A stretch of 64,000 bases of DNA from Sporosarcina sp. 6E9 (GCF_017921835.1 NZ_JAGEMN010000001.1:613874-677873), one strand, 5' to 3'; positions 53,084 through 63,190 are shown, numbered from the stretch's first letter. The notes: generated from the sequence alone by a model not told the origin. A program made the numbers and translations.

Positions 53084-54121
53084 ATGGAACAACAGTTGAA
53101 TGAATTAAAAGAACAAGCACTAGCTAAAATTCAAGAAGCGACGAATGTGAAAGAATTAAATGAGGTCCGTGTTGCTTATTTAGGAAGAAAAGGACCGATT
53201 ACAGATGCTTTGAAAGGTATGGGGAAATTACCAGCCGAGGAACGTCCTAAAATGGGTGCGCTCGTGAACGTCATTCGCGCTTCTGTGACTGAAGTTCTCG
53301 AAGAACGCATGGCTAAACTTGAAGAAGATGCGATTAACGAACAACTTGCAAAGGAATCTATCGATGTTACATTACCAGGTAGACCTGCACGTACTGGAAA
53401 TCACCATCCGTTGACACGCGTGGTCGAGGAAATAGAAGATTTCTTCATCAGCATGGGTTACGAAGTTGCGGAAGGGCCTGAAGTTGAGAAAGATTATTAT
53501 AACTTCGAAGCACTTAATTTGCCGAAAGGCCATCCAGCGCGTGATATGCAGGATTCGTTTTATATTTCAGAGGACATTCTCCTTCGCACGCATACATCAC
53601 CTGTTCAAGCACGCACGATGGAAGCAAAAGGCGGTGCGCCGATTAAAATTATTTGCCCGGGGAAAGTATACCGTCGTGACAGCGATGACGCGACACACTC
53701 TCACCAGTTCACGCAAATTGAAGGACTTGTCATCGGCGATGATATTCGAATGAGTGATTTAAAAGGTACGCTTTCTTTATTCGCAAAGAAAATGTTCGGA
53801 GATGATCGTGAAATTCGTTTACGCCCAAGTTTCTTCCCGTTCACGGAACCGTCTGTTGAAATGGATATTTCTTGTTTCAAATGCGGCGGCGACGGCTGTA
53901 ACGTCTGTAAAAAGACAGGGTGGATTGAAATTTTAGGTGCTGGAATGGTGCATCCGAATGTGTTGGAGATGGCAGGCTATGATCCGTCTGTTGTTACTGG
54001 TTTTGCATTTGGAATGGGACCTGAGCGAATTGCAATGTTGAAATACGGTGTGGAAGATATTCGTCATTTCTATACGAATGACGTTCGTTTTGTATCGCAA
54101 TTTCACCGGACAGAAGCATAA
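53084..54121 (+). CDS. pheS: Phenylalanine--tRNA ligase alpha subunit
   Basis: Catalytic subunit of the (alpha-beta)2 enzyme. The N-terminal coiled coil ([39 protein letters not shown]) contacts tRNA. The class II core shows [31 protein letters not shown] and the motif 3 segment [19 protein letters not shown] zinc-like [14 protein letters not shown] loop lies near residue 270. 345 residues; ATG follows AAAGGAGC. Under the T-box upstream; pheT follows 12 nt later. Confidence 0.96.
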   Translation: MEQQLNELKEQALAKIQEATNVKELNEVRVAYLGRKGPITDALKGMGKLPAEERPKMGALVNVIRASVTEVLEERMAKLEEDAINEQLAKESIDVTLPGRPARTGNHHPLTRVVEEIEDFFISMGYEVAEGPEVEKDYYNFEALNLPKGHPARDMQDSFYISEDILLRTHTSPVQARTMEAKGGAPIKIICPGKVYRRDSDDATHSHQFTQIEGLVIGDDIRMSDLKGTLSLFAKKMFGDDREIRLRPSFFPFTEPSVEMDISCFKCGGDGCNVCKKTGWIEILGAGMVHPNVLEMAGYDPSVVTGFAFGMGPERIAMLKYGVEDIRHFYTNDVRFVSQFHRTEA

Positions 54122-54133
54122 GGAGGAAAATAC

Positions 54134-56545
54134 ATGTTAGTTTCTACAGAATGGCTAAAAGATTATATTAATATAGATGGAATTCCCGCTCCTGAATTGG
54201 CGGAAAGTATTACACGATCAGGAATTGAAGTAGATGCGATAATTGAACGTTCAAAGGGCATGACGAATGTTGTGGTAGGACATGTGCTGGAATGTGTTCA
54301 ACACCCTGATGCTGATAAACTGAACGTCTGTCAAGTTGATATCGGTATGGAAACGACTCAAATCGTCTGCGGCGCATCGAACATTGCTGAAGGGCAAAAA
54401 GTGATTGTCGCAAGACCAGGAGCAGTGTTACCAGGCGGATTCGAGATTAAACAAGCTAAACTCCGCGGAGAAGAGTCAAATGGAATGATTTGCTCGCTGC
54501 AAGAGCTTGGTATAGAAGGAAGACTTGTCCCGAAAGAATATGCAGAAGGGATTTATGTTCTTCCGGAAGACGCGGTTGTTGGATCAAACGCGCTTAAAAT
54601 ACTCGAGTTAGACGATACAGTTCTCGAATTTGATTTAACACCGAATCGTTCGGATGCGCTAAGCATGTTAGGTGTCGCTTATGAAGTAGGGGCGATATTA
54701 TCACAAGAAGTGAAACTACCGGAAATTACTTATGAAGAATCAACTGAAAAAGCGGAAGACTTGCTTAAACTAAGCATCGACGCGAAAGAAGAAAATCCGA
54801 TGTATGTTGCGAAAGTTGTCAAAAACGTTAAAATTGCGGCGTCTCCATTATGGTTGCAAAATCGTTTAATGGCTTCTGGCATTCGTCCGCATAATAATGT
54901 TGTAGACATTACGAACTTTATACTACTTGAATACGGTCAACCACTTCACGCGTTCGATTATGATCGACTTGAGACAGGTGAAATAGTCGTTCGACTTGCA
55001 GAAGAAGGCGAGAAAATTACGACGCTTGATGAAGCCGAGCGCACTTTAAAATCGCATCAATTAGTCATCACGAACGGTTCAGAACCGGTTGCGATCGCAG
55101 GTGTGATGGGCGGAGCAAATTCTGAAGTTCACGATACTACGACAACGGTTGTTATCGAGTCTGCATATTTTACGCCGGCTACTGTACGCAGAACGTCTAA
55201 GGAACATGGTCTCCATAGTGATGCAAGTACACGTTTTGAAAAGGGTGTGGACCCGGAGCGAGTTGTCGCCGCTGCAGAACGTGCAGCACAACTTATCGCT
55301 GAAATTGCGGATGGGGAAGTGCTTGAAGGTTCTGTCATGATTGATGAACTCGACAAAACACCGGTTCAAATAACGATATCACCAGATTACATTAACAGCC
55401 GACTTGGCATGAAAATTTCATTGGAAGAAATGCTTTCAATATTGGGGAGATTGAAGTTTCCAACCGAAGCGATTAATGGAAAACTAGTAATTAATGCGCC
55501 TACTCGAAGACAAGATATCCGTATTAAAGAAGATATCATTGAAGAAATTGCGAGAATGTACGGATATGACAATATCCCATTGACACTTCCAATTACTGAA
55601 TCTAACCCAGGCGGACTAACGCCTTATCAGCAAAAACGCAGAACTGTAAAAGCATTTCTTGAAGGCGCGGGTTTATATGAAACATTAACCTATTCATTAA
55701 CTTCAGCGAAAGAAGCACAAACCTATGCACTTGAAACAGCACCGGTTACGAACTTGCTGATGCCGATTAGTGAAGAACGAAGCACGCTTCGTCAAAGTAT
55801 CATTCCACATTTACTTGAAGTAGCGACCTATAACGTAGCCCGTCGTAACGAATCTGTAGGGTTTTATGAGATCAGTTCAGTATTCCTTGATGAAGAGGAA
55901 GATGGTCTTCCAAAGGAAACGGCTCATGTTGCCGCGGTCATCACTGGCAACTGGGTGGACCATGCTTGGCAAGCAGATACGAAAAAAGTTGATTTCTTCG
56001 TATTGAAAGGGATTGTCGAAGGACTGATGGATAGTCTGGGAATTATTGACGGATTAACATTCGAACAGGCAGTTCTGGAAGGCATGCACCCTGGAAGAAC
56101 AGCAAATATTTATCACGACAATAAACGCATTGGTTTCATCGGTCAAGTTCATCCGACGGAACAAAATAAGCGTGACTTGAAAGAGACTTATGTCTTAGAA
56201 ATGAATCTTGATAAAATCCTTTCTATCGAGACGGATGCATTACTTTATGTACCTGTTCCACGCCACCCGTCCATCTCACGAGACATCGCACTAGTTGTTT
56301 CGAGTGATACATCGGCTGGCGTACTTGAAGACGTCATTCGACGCGCAGGAGGCAAATTGTTAACTGGCGTTAAGTTGTTTGACCTGTACGAAGGCGAAAA
56401 TGTCGAAGCCGGCAAGAAATCAGTCGCATTCTCTTTGAAGTATCAAGACCCAGAAAGAACATTAACAGACGAAGAAGTTGTCAAGGCGCATGAAAAAGTA
56501 TTGGCTGCTTTGACGAGTGAAGCCGGGGCACAGCTTCGCGGATAA
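54134..56545 (+). CDS. pheT: Phenylalanine--tRNA ligase beta subunit
   Basis: 803 residues, full length. N-terminal OB-fold tRNA-binding domain (VVGHVLECVQHPDADKLNVCQVDIG), editing region B3/B4 with ASGIRPHNNVVDITNFILLEYGQPLHAFDYD, B5 domain, inactive class II-like core (HPGRTANIYHDNKRIGFIGQVHP) and the C-terminal anticodon-binding FDX-ACB domain (VPRHPSISRDIALVVSSD). It pairs with pheS in one operon. Confidence 0.96.
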   Translation: MLVSTEWLKDYINIDGIPAPELAESITRSGIEVDAIIERSKGMTNVVVGHVLECVQHPDADKLNVCQVDIGMETTQIVCGASNIAEGQKVIVARPGAVLPGGFEIKQAKLRGEESNGMICSLQELGIEGRLVPKEYAEGIYVLPEDAVVGSNALKILELDDTVLEFDLTPNRSDALSMLGVAYEVGAILSQEVKLPEITYEESTEKAEDLLKLSIDAKEENPMYVAKVVKNVKIAASPLWLQNRLMASGIRPHNNVVDITNFILLEYGQPLHAFDYDRLETGEIVVRLAEEGEKITTLDEAERTLKSHQLVITNGSEPVAIAGVMGGANSEVHDTTTTVVIESAYFTPATVRRTSKEHGLHSDASTRFEKGVDPERVVAAAERAAQLIAEIADGEVLEGSVMIDELDKTPVQITISPDYINSRLGMKISLEEMLSILGRLKFPTEAINGKLVINAPTRRQDIRIKEDIIEEIARMYGYDNIPLTLPITESNPGGLTPYQQKRRTVKAFLEGAGLYETLTYSLTSAKEAQTYALETAPVTNLLMPISEERSTLRQSIIPHLLEVATYNVARRNESVGFYEISSVFLDEEEDGLPKETAHVAAVITGNWVDHAWQADTKKVDFFVLKGIVEGLMDSLGIIDGLTFEQAVLEGMHPGRTANIYHDNKRIGFIGQVHPTEQNKRDLKETYVLEMNLDKILSIETDALLYVPVPRHPSISRDIALVVSSDTSAGVLEDVIRRAGGKLLTGVKLFDLYEGENVEAGKKSVAFSLKYQDPERTLTDEEVVKAHEKVLAALTSEAGAQLRG

Positions 56546-56556
56546 TATTTTAAAAT

Positions 56557-56604
56557 AAAAACTAACCGATCCCATTCATTGCGAAATGGATTGGTTAGTT
56601 TTTT
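56557..56604. terminator. Terminator of pheST
   Basis: AAAACTAACC (56558-56567) pairs with GGTTAGTTTT (56592-56601), with additional inner pairs; T-run on both sides. Shared with the convergent DUF3888 gene. Confidence 0.85.
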
Positions 56605-56607
56605 GAA

Positions 56608-57087
56608 TTAATAAGTTTCCAAACCAGAACCTCCCAATGTTGGCTTTTTGATATGTTGCCAATTCGGAGGAAGTTCATAGGTTTCTATATGCTGAAATTT
56701 ATCGAGTTTTACGGAACCTGATGATATATAAAAAGTTAAATGATCTTTACCAACTGCGATGTGTGGACCAACGACTGGCGTAACTTCAATCGTAATTAAA
56801 AATTCGAAAGAACGATATTCGCCAATTCTTTTCATGTTTATTATGTTTATTTGATAAGGATAAACTGTAGGGCGTTCATTAAGATAATCCGTGTAATATT
56901 CCCAAACCACCTGATCAATAGTCGGAGACAATAATGAGAAAAATAAGTCCATTACAAGTTCTTCTGTAGACTTTTCAGCTGGTTGATAATAATCTTGTTT
57001 GGCATGAGTGGGTATCGCAGTCAAGAATGTTAACATTAAAATGGCGGGAATAATAATTAGTTTTCTCAAGTACACACCAACTTTCAT
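56608..57087 (-). CDS. Secreted DUF3888 protein
   Basis: A 159-residue exported protein. Signal peptide with basic start (KVGVYLRKL), hydrophobic core (IIIPAILMLTFLTAI) and a probable signal peptidase site after THA (residue about 29). The DUF3888 domain follows: STEELVMDLFFSLLSPTIDQVVWEYYTDYLNERPTVYPYQI and EFLITIEVTPVVGPHIAVGKDHLTF. Function unknown; several Bacillales carry multiple paralogues. Monocistronic, ending at the pheST terminator. Confidence 0.82.
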   Translation of the reverse strand: MKVGVYLRKLIIIPAILMLTFLTAIPTHAKQDYYQPAEKSTEELVMDLFFSLLSPTIDQVVWEYYTDYLNERPTVYPYQINIINMKRIGEYRSFEFLITIEVTPVVGPHIAVGKDHLTFYISSGSVKLDKFQHIETYELPPNWQHIKKPTLGGSGLETY

Positions 57088-57179
57088 TTTTTACTTTGTT
57101 CAAAAACGAATGATTTATACTCGGATTTTTCATCTATTAATCAGTAGTAGATGGTTGTTTTGCAATGATGGAGGGAATT

Positions 57180-57863
57180 ATGAAATACGAAATGATATTA
57201 TTTGACGTTGATGATACGTTATTCGATTTTGGTAAGTCGGAAAAGCTTGCCTTGTACAAAACTTTTACAGAGTTTGGATTACCAACAGGCTTGGTTGATT
57301 ATGAAGTTGATTACCAAGAAATCAGCAAAGTGTTATGGAGAGACTTGGAACAAGGACTTATCACGATAACTGATTTGGGAATAGAAAGATTTAAGAGATT
57401 GTTTCTTTCAAATGAACTAGATATTGATGCAGAAGTATTTAGCCGTGCTTATCTCGAAAATTTGGGTAATAAAACACATCTCGTAGAGGGAGCTGTAGAA
57501 TTATGTGACAATCTTTCAGCCTATCGGATGGCGATTATAACAAATGGTTTTACAGAAGTGCAGAAATCAAGAATTGAAGGTTCTCCTTTATGCAATATGT
57601 TTGAGCATATGATAGTTTCTGAAGAGGTTGGATATCAGAAGCCTGAAAAGGAAATTTTCGATCACACGTTTTCTAAGCTACAACTTACGAATAGCGCCAA
57701 AGTGTTGATAGTGGGGGATTCTTTGACTTCAGATATACAAGGCGGTATTAACTACGGAATTGACACTTGCTGGTTTAATCCACATCTGAAAGAAAACAAT
57801 CTGGAAATTGCGCCGACTTATGAAATCCGTAAGTTGACGGATCTATTAAAAATCATCAATTGA
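57180..57863 (+). CDS. HAD hydrolase, YjjG-type pyrimidine nucleotidase
   Basis: HAD-superfamily phosphatase; YjjG dephosphorylates non-canonical pyrimidine nucleotides. Motif I LFDVDDTLFDFGKSEK (nucleophile Asp near residue 9), motif II in AIITNGFTEVQKSR, motif III Lys in EEVGYQKPEKEIFDH, and motif IV VGDSLTSDIQGGINYGIDTCW. 227 residues. ATG 57180 is chosen since ATGGAGGG precedes it; the ATG at 57165 lies inside that site. Confidence 0.88.
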   Translation: MKYEMILFDVDDTLFDFGKSEKLALYKTFTEFGLPTGLVDYEVDYQEISKVLWRDLEQGLITITDLGIERFKRLFLSNELDIDAEVFSRAYLENLGNKTHLVEGAVELCDNLSAYRMAIITNGFTEVQKSRIEGSPLCNMFEHMIVSEEVGYQKPEKEIFDHTFSKLQLTNSAKVLIVGDSLTSDIQGGINYGIDTCWFNPHLKENNLEIAPTYEIRKLTDLLKIIN

Positions 57864-57953
57864 AAGCGTAAGTGAGTGGGTATTGGTTGAGAAACAAGTC
57901 CAGTTACTGCATAATAGGATGTTCAAATCTTTAAGAATAGAGGGCACGTGCAA

Positions 57954-58862
57954 ATGAAAATTCGTACAGAAGTGAATATAAATTCAGAGAAACAAAGCAA
58001 TAAACTAGAGAATCTAGGTCGACTATTAGTGAAATGTCCAGACAAACCAGGAATTGTATCGGTATTGTCGACATTTTTACATAATCAACATGCAAATATT
58101 GTTGAATCCAGCCAGTATTCAAGTGATCCAGAGAATGGAACCTTTTTTATACGAATTGAGTTTCATTGTGAAAATCTATTGGAGAAAGCCACACAGATTG
58201 AGAAGGATTTTGAGGGAATTGCGGACCAACATTCAATGGATTTCCAATTTACCTATGCGAATGAACGACAACGTTCAGCTATTTTTGTTTCAAAGGAACC
58301 GCATTGTTTAGTAGAACTTTTATGGGAATGGCAAAATGGCGACTTAGATACAGATATTGTTGTTGTCATTAGTAACCATGAAGAAGCACGAGATATGGTG
58401 GAAGCGTTGGGCATTCCATTTCATTATATTCCGGCAAACAAAGATATACGGAAACAAGTCGAGGCTGAACAAATTCGTTTAATGGAAGAATATAATGTTG
58501 ACTTACTTATTCTTGCGCGCTATATGCAGATATTGACGCCAGATTTTGTGAGTCGTTTTGAGAATAGAATTATTAATATTCACCATTCTTTCCTTCCAGC
58601 ATTTATCGGTGCAGGGCCATATGAACGTGCATATGACCGTGGTGTAAAACTGATTGGCGCGACGTCTCACTATGTGACGAATGATCTTGATGAAGGTCCA
58701 ATTATTGAGCAGGATGTAGAACGGGTGGATCATCGTGATCATGTCATTGACTTGAAAAAGATTGGCCGTCAAATCGAGCGTCGCGTTCTTGTGAAAGCTG
58801 TAAAATGGCATCTTGAAAATCGAATTATTGTTGAGAATAACAAAACGATTGTGTTTCATTAA
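57954..58862 (+). CDS. purU: Formyltetrahydrofolate deformylase PurU
   Basis: Hydrolyses 10-formyl-THF to THF and formate, balancing one-carbon pools. An N-terminal ACT domain (about 20-100: LLVKCPDKPGIVSVLSTFLHNQHANIVESSQYS) senses amino acids in the family. The formyltransferase-type catalytic domain has Asn-His-Asp residues in INIHHSFLPAFIGAGPYERAYDRGVKLIGATSHYVTNDLDEGPIIEQD. 302 residues. ATG 57954 is 9 nt after AGAGGG; GTG 57948 is too close. It functionally opposes fhs at 19634. Confidence 0.94.
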   Translation: MKIRTEVNINSEKQSNKLENLGRLLVKCPDKPGIVSVLSTFLHNQHANIVESSQYSSDPENGTFFIRIEFHCENLLEKATQIEKDFEGIADQHSMDFQFTYANERQRSAIFVSKEPHCLVELLWEWQNGDLDTDIVVVISNHEEARDMVEALGIPFHYIPANKDIRKQVEAEQIRLMEEYNVDLLILARYMQILTPDFVSRFENRIINIHHSFLPAFIGAGPYERAYDRGVKLIGATSHYVTNDLDEGPIIEQDVERVDHRDHVIDLKKIGRQIERRVLVKAVKWHLENRIIVENNKTIVFH

Positions 58863-58872
58863 TAAAAGCTTT

Positions 58873-58925
58873 AAAACATCAACATCATTACAATTCATAA
58901 TTGTATAAGATGTTGATGTTTTATT
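58873..58925 (+). terminator. Terminator of purU
   Basis: AAAACATCAACATC (58873-58886) pairs with GATGTTGATGTTTT (58909-58922), with an inner TACAAT/ATTGTA helix, then T-rich sequence. Confidence 0.87.
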
Positions 58926-58962
58926 ATCATATAGTAGTACGCATAGCGGGGAAGTGAATTGT

Positions 58963-59841
58963 TTGAATAGAATACCCATGTTGCAAATGGCGTTGGCAAT
59001 GGCGATTTTTGGTTCAATCGGTTTTTTCACCATACAGACGGGAATACCAGCAGTGGAATTAGTTTTTGTGCGGTGCATTTTTGCGACAATTTTTTTAGGC
59101 GCAATCTGGTTAATCTCCGGTCTCCATAAGGTCGAAGTTTGGCAAAAGCGGGAGGTCGTGCAAACGATTGTATGTGGCATCTTTTTAGTTTTAAATTGGG
59201 TATTTTTATTCAAAGCATTTGAAATTATGTCGATTACCATCACGATTACACTGTATAATTTAGCGCCAATTTTTGTCATTATGATAGGTGGTTTGTTTTT
59301 AAAAGAGAAGTTGACAGTGACGTCAATATTGGCAATTGTCACTTGTTTCGTGGGCAGTGTATTTATAATTGGCATTCATAATTTCAATTCGTTAACTGAA
59401 TTTGTAAGTTCTGGATTCGGTTGGGCAATCCTCTCTGCGATTTGCTTTGCAATGACGATGCTGATTGGCAAAGGGATTACAAGCCTTAGTGCGTACGCGA
59501 TGACATTTGTACAAACATCTATCGGGATTCTTATGCTATTTCCGTTTATGAACTTCAGTGTTTTCATTGGGTTAAGCGATTCGAATTGGTTCTACATAAT
59601 TGGCACGGGCTTGATACATACCGGATTTGTATATTATTTATTTTTCAATAGCCTGCGCAAGTTATCGACTGTCGTCATTTCAGCATTGGTGTTTGTAGAT
59701 CCAGTCGTAGCAATTATTCTAGACACGATACTCTTGGATTTTAAACCTACATACTTACAAGCGATTGGCATCCTGCTCATTTTCGGCGGGATTGTTTATA
59801 CAATTGTTCAGCAAGAGAAAGATGTTTTTCAAGAGCGATAA
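58963..59841 (+). CDS. EamA/DMT family transporter
   Basis: A drug/metabolite transporter with ten predicted helices made of two EamA repeats (about 10-140 and 155-285). The first repeat ends with LYNLAPIFVIMIGGLFLKEKLTVTSILAIVTCFVGSVFII and the second with LVFVDPVVAIILDTILLDFKPTYLQAIGILLIFGGIVYTI, the usual matching ends. TTG 58963 is 9 nt after GGGGAA; the GTG at 58954 touches that site. 292 residues. Substrate unknown. The MFS gene follows closely on the same strand, probably the same transcript. Confidence 0.87.
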   Translation: MNRIPMLQMALAMAIFGSIGFFTIQTGIPAVELVFVRCIFATIFLGAIWLISGLHKVEVWQKREVVQTIVCGIFLVLNWVFLFKAFEIMSITITITLYNLAPIFVIMIGGLFLKEKLTVTSILAIVTCFVGSVFIIGIHNFNSLTEFVSSGFGWAILSAICFAMTMLIGKGITSLSAYAMTFVQTSIGILMLFPFMNFSVFIGLSDSNWFYIIGTGLIHTGFVYYLFFNSLRKLSTVVISALVFVDPVVAIILDTILLDFKPTYLQAIGILLIFGGIVYTIVQQEKDVFQER

Positions 59842-59877
59842 ATGCAGCTACACAAGCAACTAACGAGGATGGGTTTT

Positions 59878-61059
59878 ATGAATAAAGAAAAATTATGGAC
59901 AAAGGAATTTATATCAATATCAGTTGTGAACTTTTTTCTGATGTTATCGATGTATTTATTATTAGTGACTATGGCAACATACGCGACAGAAGAATATCAA
60001 GCTTCTTCAAGCACTGCTGGCTTAGTTGCAAGTATTTTCATATTAGGTGCGTTAACCGGTAGATTTTTCGCTGGAAAACAAATGGAGAAACTGGGAAGCA
60101 GAAAAATATTATTGGGTGGCACCCTGTTTTTTATCATTGTGACATTATTTTATTTCCTCCCAACCAATGTTTACGGTTTAATCGCGATTCGTTTTTTCCA
60201 TGGGATAGGGATTGGGTTTGCGACTACAGCTACCGGAACAATCGCGGCACACGTAATTCCTTCTACCAGAAGTGGTGAAGGGATAGGTTATTTTAGTCTA
60301 AGTGCAGTTCTATCTACAGCCATTGGACCGTTAATCGGGATTGCATTAATTAACTCTATCGGATATTCAAGTATTTTTGTTTTTACTTTGGCAATGGGAA
60401 TTGTTAGTTTCGTCATTGGGCTCCCGATTAAAGCGCCTCAAATTAAGTATAAAACAAGTTCTGATAACAAAGGATTTAAGTTGTCCAATTACTTTGAACC
60501 AAAGGCTATGCCAATCGCAATTGTCATGTTAGTGGGTGCTTTTGCTTATTCCGGAATTCTTTCGTTTATTACGGCGTATGCGAAGGAATTAAACTTAGTT
60601 CAAGCTGGCGGCTTTTATTTCTTTGTTTACGCGATTATCATGTTAGTTTCTCGTCCATTTACGGGTAAGTTACTGGATTTGAAAGGCGGAAACAGTGTTA
60701 TTTACCCGGGTTTGGTATTATTCGCCATAGGAATGTTCGTACTTAGCCAGGCTCAATCTAGCATCATCTTTTTAGTTGCCGCTGCAATCATCGGATTAGG
60801 TTATGGTAATTTTCAATCAAGTACACAAGCAATTGCGATCAAACTGACACCACCACATAGAATGGGATTAGCAAACTCGACTTATTTCATTTTCTTAGAA
60901 CTTGGTTTGGGATTAGGTCCTTTCATACTGGGATATTTAGTTCCTTTAATTGGTTATAGTGGGTTGTATTTGTCCATGGTTGCCTTGATAGTACTAATGA
61001 TTCCGATATACTATCTTTTACACGGAAAGAAAGATAAGGAACTTATGTTTATGGAATAA
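59878..61059 (+). CDS. MFS transporter
   Basis: A 393-residue major facilitator with about twelve helices. N-terminal half with GRFFAGKQMEKLGSRKILLGG (motif A variant) and GIGIGFATTATGTIAAHVIPSTRSGEGIGYF (YfhI/YwoG-like exporters). Second half with LVSRPFTGKLLDLKGGNSVIYPG and LGYGNFQSSTQAIAIKLTPPHRMGLANSTYF. ATG 59878 follows GAGGATGGG; the upstream in-frame ATG 59842 directly abuts the EamA stop. Exports an unknown substrate; a strong terminator follows. Confidence 0.87.
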   Translation: MNKEKLWTKEFISISVVNFFLMLSMYLLLVTMATYATEEYQASSSTAGLVASIFILGALTGRFFAGKQMEKLGSRKILLGGTLFFIIVTLFYFLPTNVYGLIAIRFFHGIGIGFATTATGTIAAHVIPSTRSGEGIGYFSLSAVLSTAIGPLIGIALINSIGYSSIFVFTLAMGIVSFVIGLPIKAPQIKYKTSSDNKGFKLSNYFEPKAMPIAIVMLVGAFAYSGILSFITAYAKELNLVQAGGFYFFVYAIIMLVSRPFTGKLLDLKGGNSVIYPGLVLFAIGMFVLSQAQSSIIFLVAAAIIGLGYGNFQSSTQAIAIKLTPPHRMGLANSTYFIFLELGLGLGPFILGYLVPLIGYSGLYLSMVALIVLMIPIYYLLHGKKDKELMFME

Positions 61060-61073
61060 ATCGATATGTTAAG

Positions 61074-61112
61074 AAGAGGGACGCCAACGAATCGGTCGTC
61101 CCTCTTTTTTTT
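61074..61112 (+). terminator. Terminator after the EamA-MFS pair
   Basis: AAGAGGGACG (61074-61083) pairs with CGTCCCTCTT (61097-61106), then eight T. Confidence 0.88.
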
Positions 61113-61225
61113 GCGTTTATAACAAACAATTTACAGAAAGTTTAAAATTTACCGCGATGATTCTGATTAAGTCTGATACAATATAGAGAAATTCTTTTGA
61201 ATCAATAAATCGAGGGGGGAAATGA

Positions 61226-62164
61226 GTGATTATTAAAGATCCGATTCAATTACATGAAAGAATCTTTTTGATTGATGGCTTTGATTTAGGTGTACCGGAA
61301 CGAACTGGGACATATGTTATCGCTGAGAAAGCATTGACATTGGTTGATACTGGACCGAGCCCGTCAGTGAAACATGTGAAAAAGGGGTTGGAAAAACTTG
61401 GCTATTCGTTGGAAGAAGTAAAATATATTATTGTGACGCATATCCATCTCGATCACGCAGGTGGGGCAGGTTTACTTCTTGAGGAATGCCCGAATGCTAA
61501 AGTTGTTGTCCACCCAAGGGGCGCTAGGCACTTGACCGATCCTACTAGATTGGTAGCAGGTGCTAAGATGGTGTACGGGGAAAAGTTTTCTGAACTATTC
61601 GAGCCAGTTGTGGCAATCCCAGAAGGGCGTCTTCTTATTAAAGAAGACGGTCAGAATTTAGAAATTGGGCCAACTTGTAAAGTAAGATTTTTGGATACGC
61701 CAGGTCATGCAAAGCACCATTTTAGTATTTATGATCCAGTTAGCAACGGTATGTTTACTGGAGATACTGTGGGGATTCGTTATGAACAATTGATCCGCGA
61801 TGGTGTCGATTTGTTTTTACCATCCACTTCGCCAAATCAATTTAATCCAGATGCAATGCGACAACAGATTGATCGAATGCTTATGCTTGATCTTGATTTT
61901 ATTTACTTTGGTCATTTTGGCATGACAAGAAATCCGAACATAGCTCTTCATCAAGTAGCTGAGTGGCTCGATGTATTTATGGAAGAAGCCGAAAAGATTG
62001 GTGAAGCGAGCAATTGTCACGAAATACTTACGGGACGATTATTGGACAGAGCACGAAATCATCTTAGGGGAAAAAATGTACCTGATGACCATGACGTGTA
62101 TGGTTTAATTGAACTGGATATGCAAGTGAGTGCGATGGGCATACTAGATTATTTAGGGAAATAA
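61226..62164 (+). CDS. MBL-fold metallo-hydrolase
   Basis: A metallo-beta-lactamase-fold hydrolase of 312 residues. Zinc motif THIHLDHAGG, then a His in TPGHAKHHFSIYD, Asp in FTGDTVGIRYE and His in FGHFG complete the usual ligand set. The alpha-helical C-terminal part (LLDRARNHLRGKNV...) is found in a Bacillales subgroup of unknown substrate. GTG 61226 is 5-6 nt after CGAGGGGGGA. Monocistronic. Confidence 0.87.
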   Translation: MIIKDPIQLHERIFLIDGFDLGVPERTGTYVIAEKALTLVDTGPSPSVKHVKKGLEKLGYSLEEVKYIIVTHIHLDHAGGAGLLLEECPNAKVVVHPRGARHLTDPTRLVAGAKMVYGEKFSELFEPVVAIPEGRLLIKEDGQNLEIGPTCKVRFLDTPGHAKHHFSIYDPVSNGMFTGDTVGIRYEQLIRDGVDLFLPSTSPNQFNPDAMRQQIDRMLMLDLDFIYFGHFGMTRNPNIALHQVAEWLDVFMEEAEKIGEASNCHEILTGRLLDRARNHLRGKNVPDDHDVYGLIELDMQVSAMGILDYLGK

Positions 62165-62182
62165 AATACAACAGAATTTACT

Positions 62183-62449
62183 TTAGCCAAATCTCTTTTC
62201 ATTTCTAGCTCGAGCACGTTCGGCTTCAATTTCTCGATTACGTGGGGCAGCGTTTGTGATTAATGAGTTGAGTAATAGTTTTGTTGAAGAAGCGATTTCT
62301 TCAATTGCGCGATTATAAGCGTCCTCGTTTGCTTTCGAAGGTTTATTAAATCCGGAAACCTTTCTAACATATTGGAGGGATGCCGCATAGATTTCATCTT
62401 CGCTAGCTGAGGGTTCAAAGTTATACAATGTTCTAATGTTTCGGCACAT
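62183..62449 (-). CDS. DUF2277 family protein
   Basis: An 88-residue helical cytoplasmic protein. DUF2277 members start MCRNI and contain VRKVSGFNKPSKANEDAYNRAIEEIASSTKLLLNSL; both are seen here. ATG 62449 is therefore preferred over the in-frame ATG 62470, which adds seven residues unlike the family. No function is known; found mostly in actinobacteria and some Bacillales, so transfer is possible. Convergent with the MBL hydrolase gene. Confidence 0.85.
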   Translation of the reverse strand: MCRNIRTLYNFEPSASEDEIYAASLQYVRKVSGFNKPSKANEDAYNRAIEEIASSTKLLLNSLITNAAPRNREIEAERARARNEKRFG

Positions 62450-62534
62450 AGTGTACACCACTTTCGTCATCGTTATTTTTTGATTGTAACATAATCTTGT
62501 ATGGACAGACTAAAATTCGATATGGAGGTTGGTA

Positions 62535-63143
62535 ATGGGGAATGGACTAGTAGTACTCATGGTTTTTGCAATATTAGCATTATCACCGTTAAGCGGTTTG
62601 GCGATTATTTTTGCGATTTTTTATATGATCTATGAAAGGCGTAAAGAGAAAACTGGTAATTCAGTTTTTAAATTTCAGTGGGAAAAAACGAAGGGAGATA
62701 TTCGGAAGTATTGGTGGCTAGTTTTGTTACCACTAGCATTAGGTATGGGTCAAATACTATTTGCTCATTTTGCAATGCCAACTTTTAATGAACACGTGAT
62801 GGCCAGGGTTGCGCCGATGTTGCAGATTGGTACTATAATCATACTGATTCCGCAGCTATTGATACTGGCTTTTGGTGAAGAGCTGGCATTTCGTGGTTTC
62901 GCACAGGAAAAACTATCAAATATAATGAATCCTAGAATTGCTATCCTTATCGTTTCATTTCTCTTCGCAGTTGGACATCTTTCCAATGGGCCAGTAGTTG
63001 TCGTTATGTATGATATTGGCTTTATTTTTATAAATAGTATTCTATATGGCATATTATTTGTAAAAACGAAAAATATTTATATCACAACACTCGCTCATTT
63101 TCTTGCAAATGTTGCAGGCGTTTATATTTTCGCCATTCTATAA
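62535..63143 (+). CDS. CPBP family intramembrane glutamic endopeptidase
   Basis: Membrane protease of the CAAX/abortive-infection (CPBP) family, 202 residues with about six helices. Motif 1 GEELAFRGF (two glutamates and Arg), motif 2 FAVGHLSNGP (His) and motif 3 LAHFLAN (His, Asn) are intact, so it should be active. ATG 62535 follows GGAGGTT. Bacillales relatives include immunity and regulated-proteolysis factors; the target is unknown. No bacteriocin gene is adjacent. Confidence 0.86.
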   Translation: MGNGLVVLMVFAILALSPLSGLAIIFAIFYMIYERRKEKTGNSVFKFQWEKTKGDIRKYWWLVLLPLALGMGQILFAHFAMPTFNEHVMARVAPMLQIGTIIILIPQLLILAFGEELAFRGFAQEKLSNIMNPRIAILIVSFLFAVGHLSNGPVVVVMYDIGFIFINSILYGILFVKTKNIYITTLAHFLANVAGVYIFAIL

Positions 63144-63157
63144 TTCATTATGAAAGT

Positions 63158-63190
63158 AAGCCGTCAGAAGGTCCTGGCGGCTTATTTTTA
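63158..63190 (+). terminator. Terminator after the CPBP gene
   Basis: AAGCCGTCAG (63158-63167) pairs with CTGGCGGCTT (63174-63183), one G-U pair, then ATTTTT. Confidence 0.75.

Noticed and set aside
58503-59375. 290-codon open frame on the reverse strand
   Set aside because: It runs antisense across the purU 3' end, its terminator and the EamA gene; the product has no family features and there is no ribosome site. A shadow of two well-supported genes.
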